Below are positions 62,295 to 64,000 of a stretch of 64,000 nt of DNA, one piece after another (the first letter of the stretch is position 1; each line of letters opens with the position of its first letter). Below the pieces are notes generated by a model, which did no database searches, was not told the origin of the DNA, and saw only the letters and a list, made by a program, of their open reading frames with translations. The position numbers and the translations under genes are program-made. Source of the DNA: Muricea muricata (Eukaryota > Cnidaria > Anthozoa > Malacalcyonacea > Plexauridae); the NCBI GenBank assembly GCA_963855995.1, contig OY979718.1, forward strand, positions 28,863,282 to 28,927,281, written 5' to 3'.

Positions 62295-62921
62295 ATATCC
62301 CAGAAGTAATGGTTAGCAGAAAGGACGGTGCAGTCGGTAAAGAATTTATTATCGAACACCTTAAGCAGTCAGCAAGATCCTTACCTAGCAATACTGGAAA
62401 GTAGCAATATTGCAGTGGATGGACTCGCAATTCCAGCACAGCTTCTAATGAGTCGTAATTTAAGATCCACCATTCCATCATTACCTCAGCATTTCAAACC
62501 CAAAGTCATTGAGGCTCAAGTTTTTCGGGAGAATCAAGAGAAGATAAAACAACGACAAAAATTTTACCATTATGAACATTCTCAAAGTCTTCCTACGCTC
62601 GTAAAAGGAGAACATATAAGAATGACAGAAAGAAAGAAGTGGAAACCAGCCAAGGTTACGAGGAAGGCAAATGAGCCACGTAGCTATATTGTACAAACTC
62701 CTGAAGGAAGAAGTTATCGAAGGAACCGAAGCCAGTTGTTAAAAGCAAAGGGACAGAATAGTTGGCCACTTGAAGATACAAAAGAAGAGTTTGAAGAGTC
62801 AGAGGAAATAGCGGATAAAGAGGTCAGGGAAACAAGCGAACAGTCTAAGGACACGAATAGGCATTATATAACTAGAAGTGGTCGAGTGTCCAAACCACCT
62901 CAAAGATTTAGCTCTAGCTAA
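62295..62921 (+). pseudogene. Ty3/Gypsy-type integrase, right half and C-terminus
   Basis: Text resumes YPRSNG, then TVQSVKNLLSN, DPYLAILESSNIAVDGLAIP, PAQLLMSRNLRSTIPSLP and LVKGEHIRMTERKKWKPAKV, GRSYRRNRSQLLKAK, and ends HYITRSGRVSKPPQRF. The catalytic Glu should lie just after YPRSNG, where a small break falls. The tail YRRNR and TRSGRVxKPPxRF is typical of this integrase type. From about 62325 the frame is open to the stop. Confidence 0.8.
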
Positions 62922-63009
62922 TAATAAACGAGGTATAGATTATGAACACTTGTACTTGAAAATTTTTAAGTAAAATTAGAAAATAAGAGAAATAGATATA
63001 TTCAATTAA

Positions 63010-63155
63010 TATAACAATAGAGTTGACGTTCGCGGGCATAAATATGTTTTTGGCCCGACTCAGAATCATTTTAGCCCGAGCGTAGCGAGGGTTAAAATGA
63101 GCTCTGAAGAGGGCCAAAAACATATTTATGCCCAAGAATATCAACTCTATTACTA
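63010..63155. repeat. Foldback element, about 145 bp
   Basis: AATAGAGTTGA pairs with TCAACTCTATT, and GGGCATAAATATGTTTTTGG with its complement. The apex is GCCCGAGCGTAGCGAGGG. The strings TTTTAGCCCG and GGGCTAAAAT recur at 63267 and 63658, so further diverged parts may lie to the right. Confidence 0.8.
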
Positions 63156-63854
63156 CTATAATAACTTTAAAGCCCTTTTAACGTTAAACTTTAACTTTGT
63201 TTTTCAAAAAAAGAACTACACTTAAATGGCTTCCGACTACTTATACATTGGCTATTACGTCAGCGGGCTAAAATGTATTTTAGCCCATTGATTTGTTTAT
63301 TTTAGCCATATATATCTCATATATATTAGATAGCGCATCTGTATATTAAAACTGAAGCCAAAAATCTCAGCGGTTTCTCCTCATAAAAATAGCCGGCGGC
63401 CATCTTGGTCGTTCCCAGTCTTCAAAAAAAAAATGCCAAAGAAAACACTATACTTTTCTGCATTGGTGTATTAAATACTTTTTAGCTGCACAAAACAAGA
63501 TTTATTGTCAACTTTGTCCATTTCCGCAACACAAAATACACAAATTATCATGCTCCTTGTCAAGTCTGTGGAGACGATCAGCACCTGCGATCTGGCTTCA
63601 ATTTTCGCCTGCCCACAGTGTGGGATGCACCATTTAGTGTATATGAGATATCTATGACTTTAGCCCGCAAAATACGTCACAATGCTCGCTAAAGTTGTGA
63701 AACCCCCTCGAAACAAAGTGTCAAAGTCGATAAATGCATAAAATTAACGAACCTTTGTCATGCACGAGAAAATAGTATGTAAAAAATATATAAACCAAAA
63801 AAGCCACATTGAAAGTCATTGTTATTTATTTTCACTAAATATTGCCATTTTTTA
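63156..63854. other. No gene recognised
   Basis: AT-rich. A GGCGGCCATCTTGG string near 63395 recalls the MITE interiors at 14.7 and 32.6 kb. Confidence 0.4.
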
Positions 63855-64000
63855 GGATAATTGGTTTGGTGTGTTGCACCATGTTGCTGGCGAGCATGAA
63901 TAACGAATGCAACCATGACCCATCGGTTGACACAAAAGCGGACAAAATCCTTTTGAACAAAACTTCTAAAGCACAAGAAGCGATAAGAAAAATTGTCACG
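63855..64000 (+). pseudogene. Fragment of an uncharacterised transposon-type protein, cut by the window edge
   Basis: After a CATTTTTTAG tract the frame reads DNWFGVLHHVAGEHE and a TAA. One frame over the text continues NECNHDPSVDTKADKILLNK, then TSKAQEAIRKIVT to the edge. This matches my memory of a metazoan repeat-borne family with a W-x-x-V-L/I-H-H-x-x-x-x-H-E-W box. It goes on beyond the window. A one-base shift between the two parts marks it as broken or mis-sequenced. Confidence 0.45.

Overview
The window looks like AT-rich genomic DNA of an invertebrate animal, most likely a cnidarian. The reasons are spliced exons of an animal gene, Penelope-like, CR1/L2-like, Ty3/Gypsy-like, Crypton-like and Mutator-like elements, a THAP fragment, many foldback elements, and no bacterial or phage features. 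The cnidarian placement rests on my memory of protein families and was not searched.

The main result is that the window sits mostly inside one host gene on the minus strand. Seven exons with matching splice phases (48509-48578, 47487-47547, 13276-13431, 10040-10134, 9314-9414, 8335-8443, 3341-3455) read in order as the middle of a C2CD5 (CDP138)-type protein, a C2-domain protein involved in membrane traffic. The first exons (C2 domain) and the last exons were not found and presumably lie beyond the right and left edges. One intron (13432-47486) is about 34 kb. It and the other introns are filled with mobile DNA.

Layout from left to right. 1-3.3 kb: a zinc-finger fragment and decayed reverse-transcriptase (RT) pieces. 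3.5-7.6 kb: an inverted duplication with a conserved short reading frame. 8.3-13.4 kb: four C2CD5 exons and a Crypton-like tyrosine recombinase with a single stop. 14.6-21.5 kb: a MITE, a 230-bp palindrome with a 10-bp target duplication, and a long decayed multi-domain gene of an uncharacterised, probably transposon-borne family. 22-28 kb: a CRE/RFX-like motif cluster, a GIY-YIG-type RT remnant, a tRNA-like sequence, a six-hairpin array and a gag-like remnant. 28.4-31.9 kb: a mariner-like foldback element carrying a head-to-head Penelope-like insertion. 32-39 kb: a THAP remnant and a Mutator-like transposase remnant with exonuclease and SWIM parts, split by a non-LTR retrotransposon with an intact 1071-codon ORF and a 2A-like motif. 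40.9-46.4 kb: a tyrosine-recombinase remnant split by a CR1-like element. 47.5-48.6 kb: two C2CD5 exons around a MITE. 50.4-54.1 kb: a large inverted-repeat element with a minisatellite. 57.3-62.9 kb: a Ty3/Gypsy integrase split by a CR1-like element with an SGNH-esterase ORF1. The right edge holds the start of another transposon-type fragment.

The elements do not form one pathway. They are layers of insertion, and three of the best preserved retrotransposons landed inside older element genes. All calls come from reading the sequence; no database search was run.
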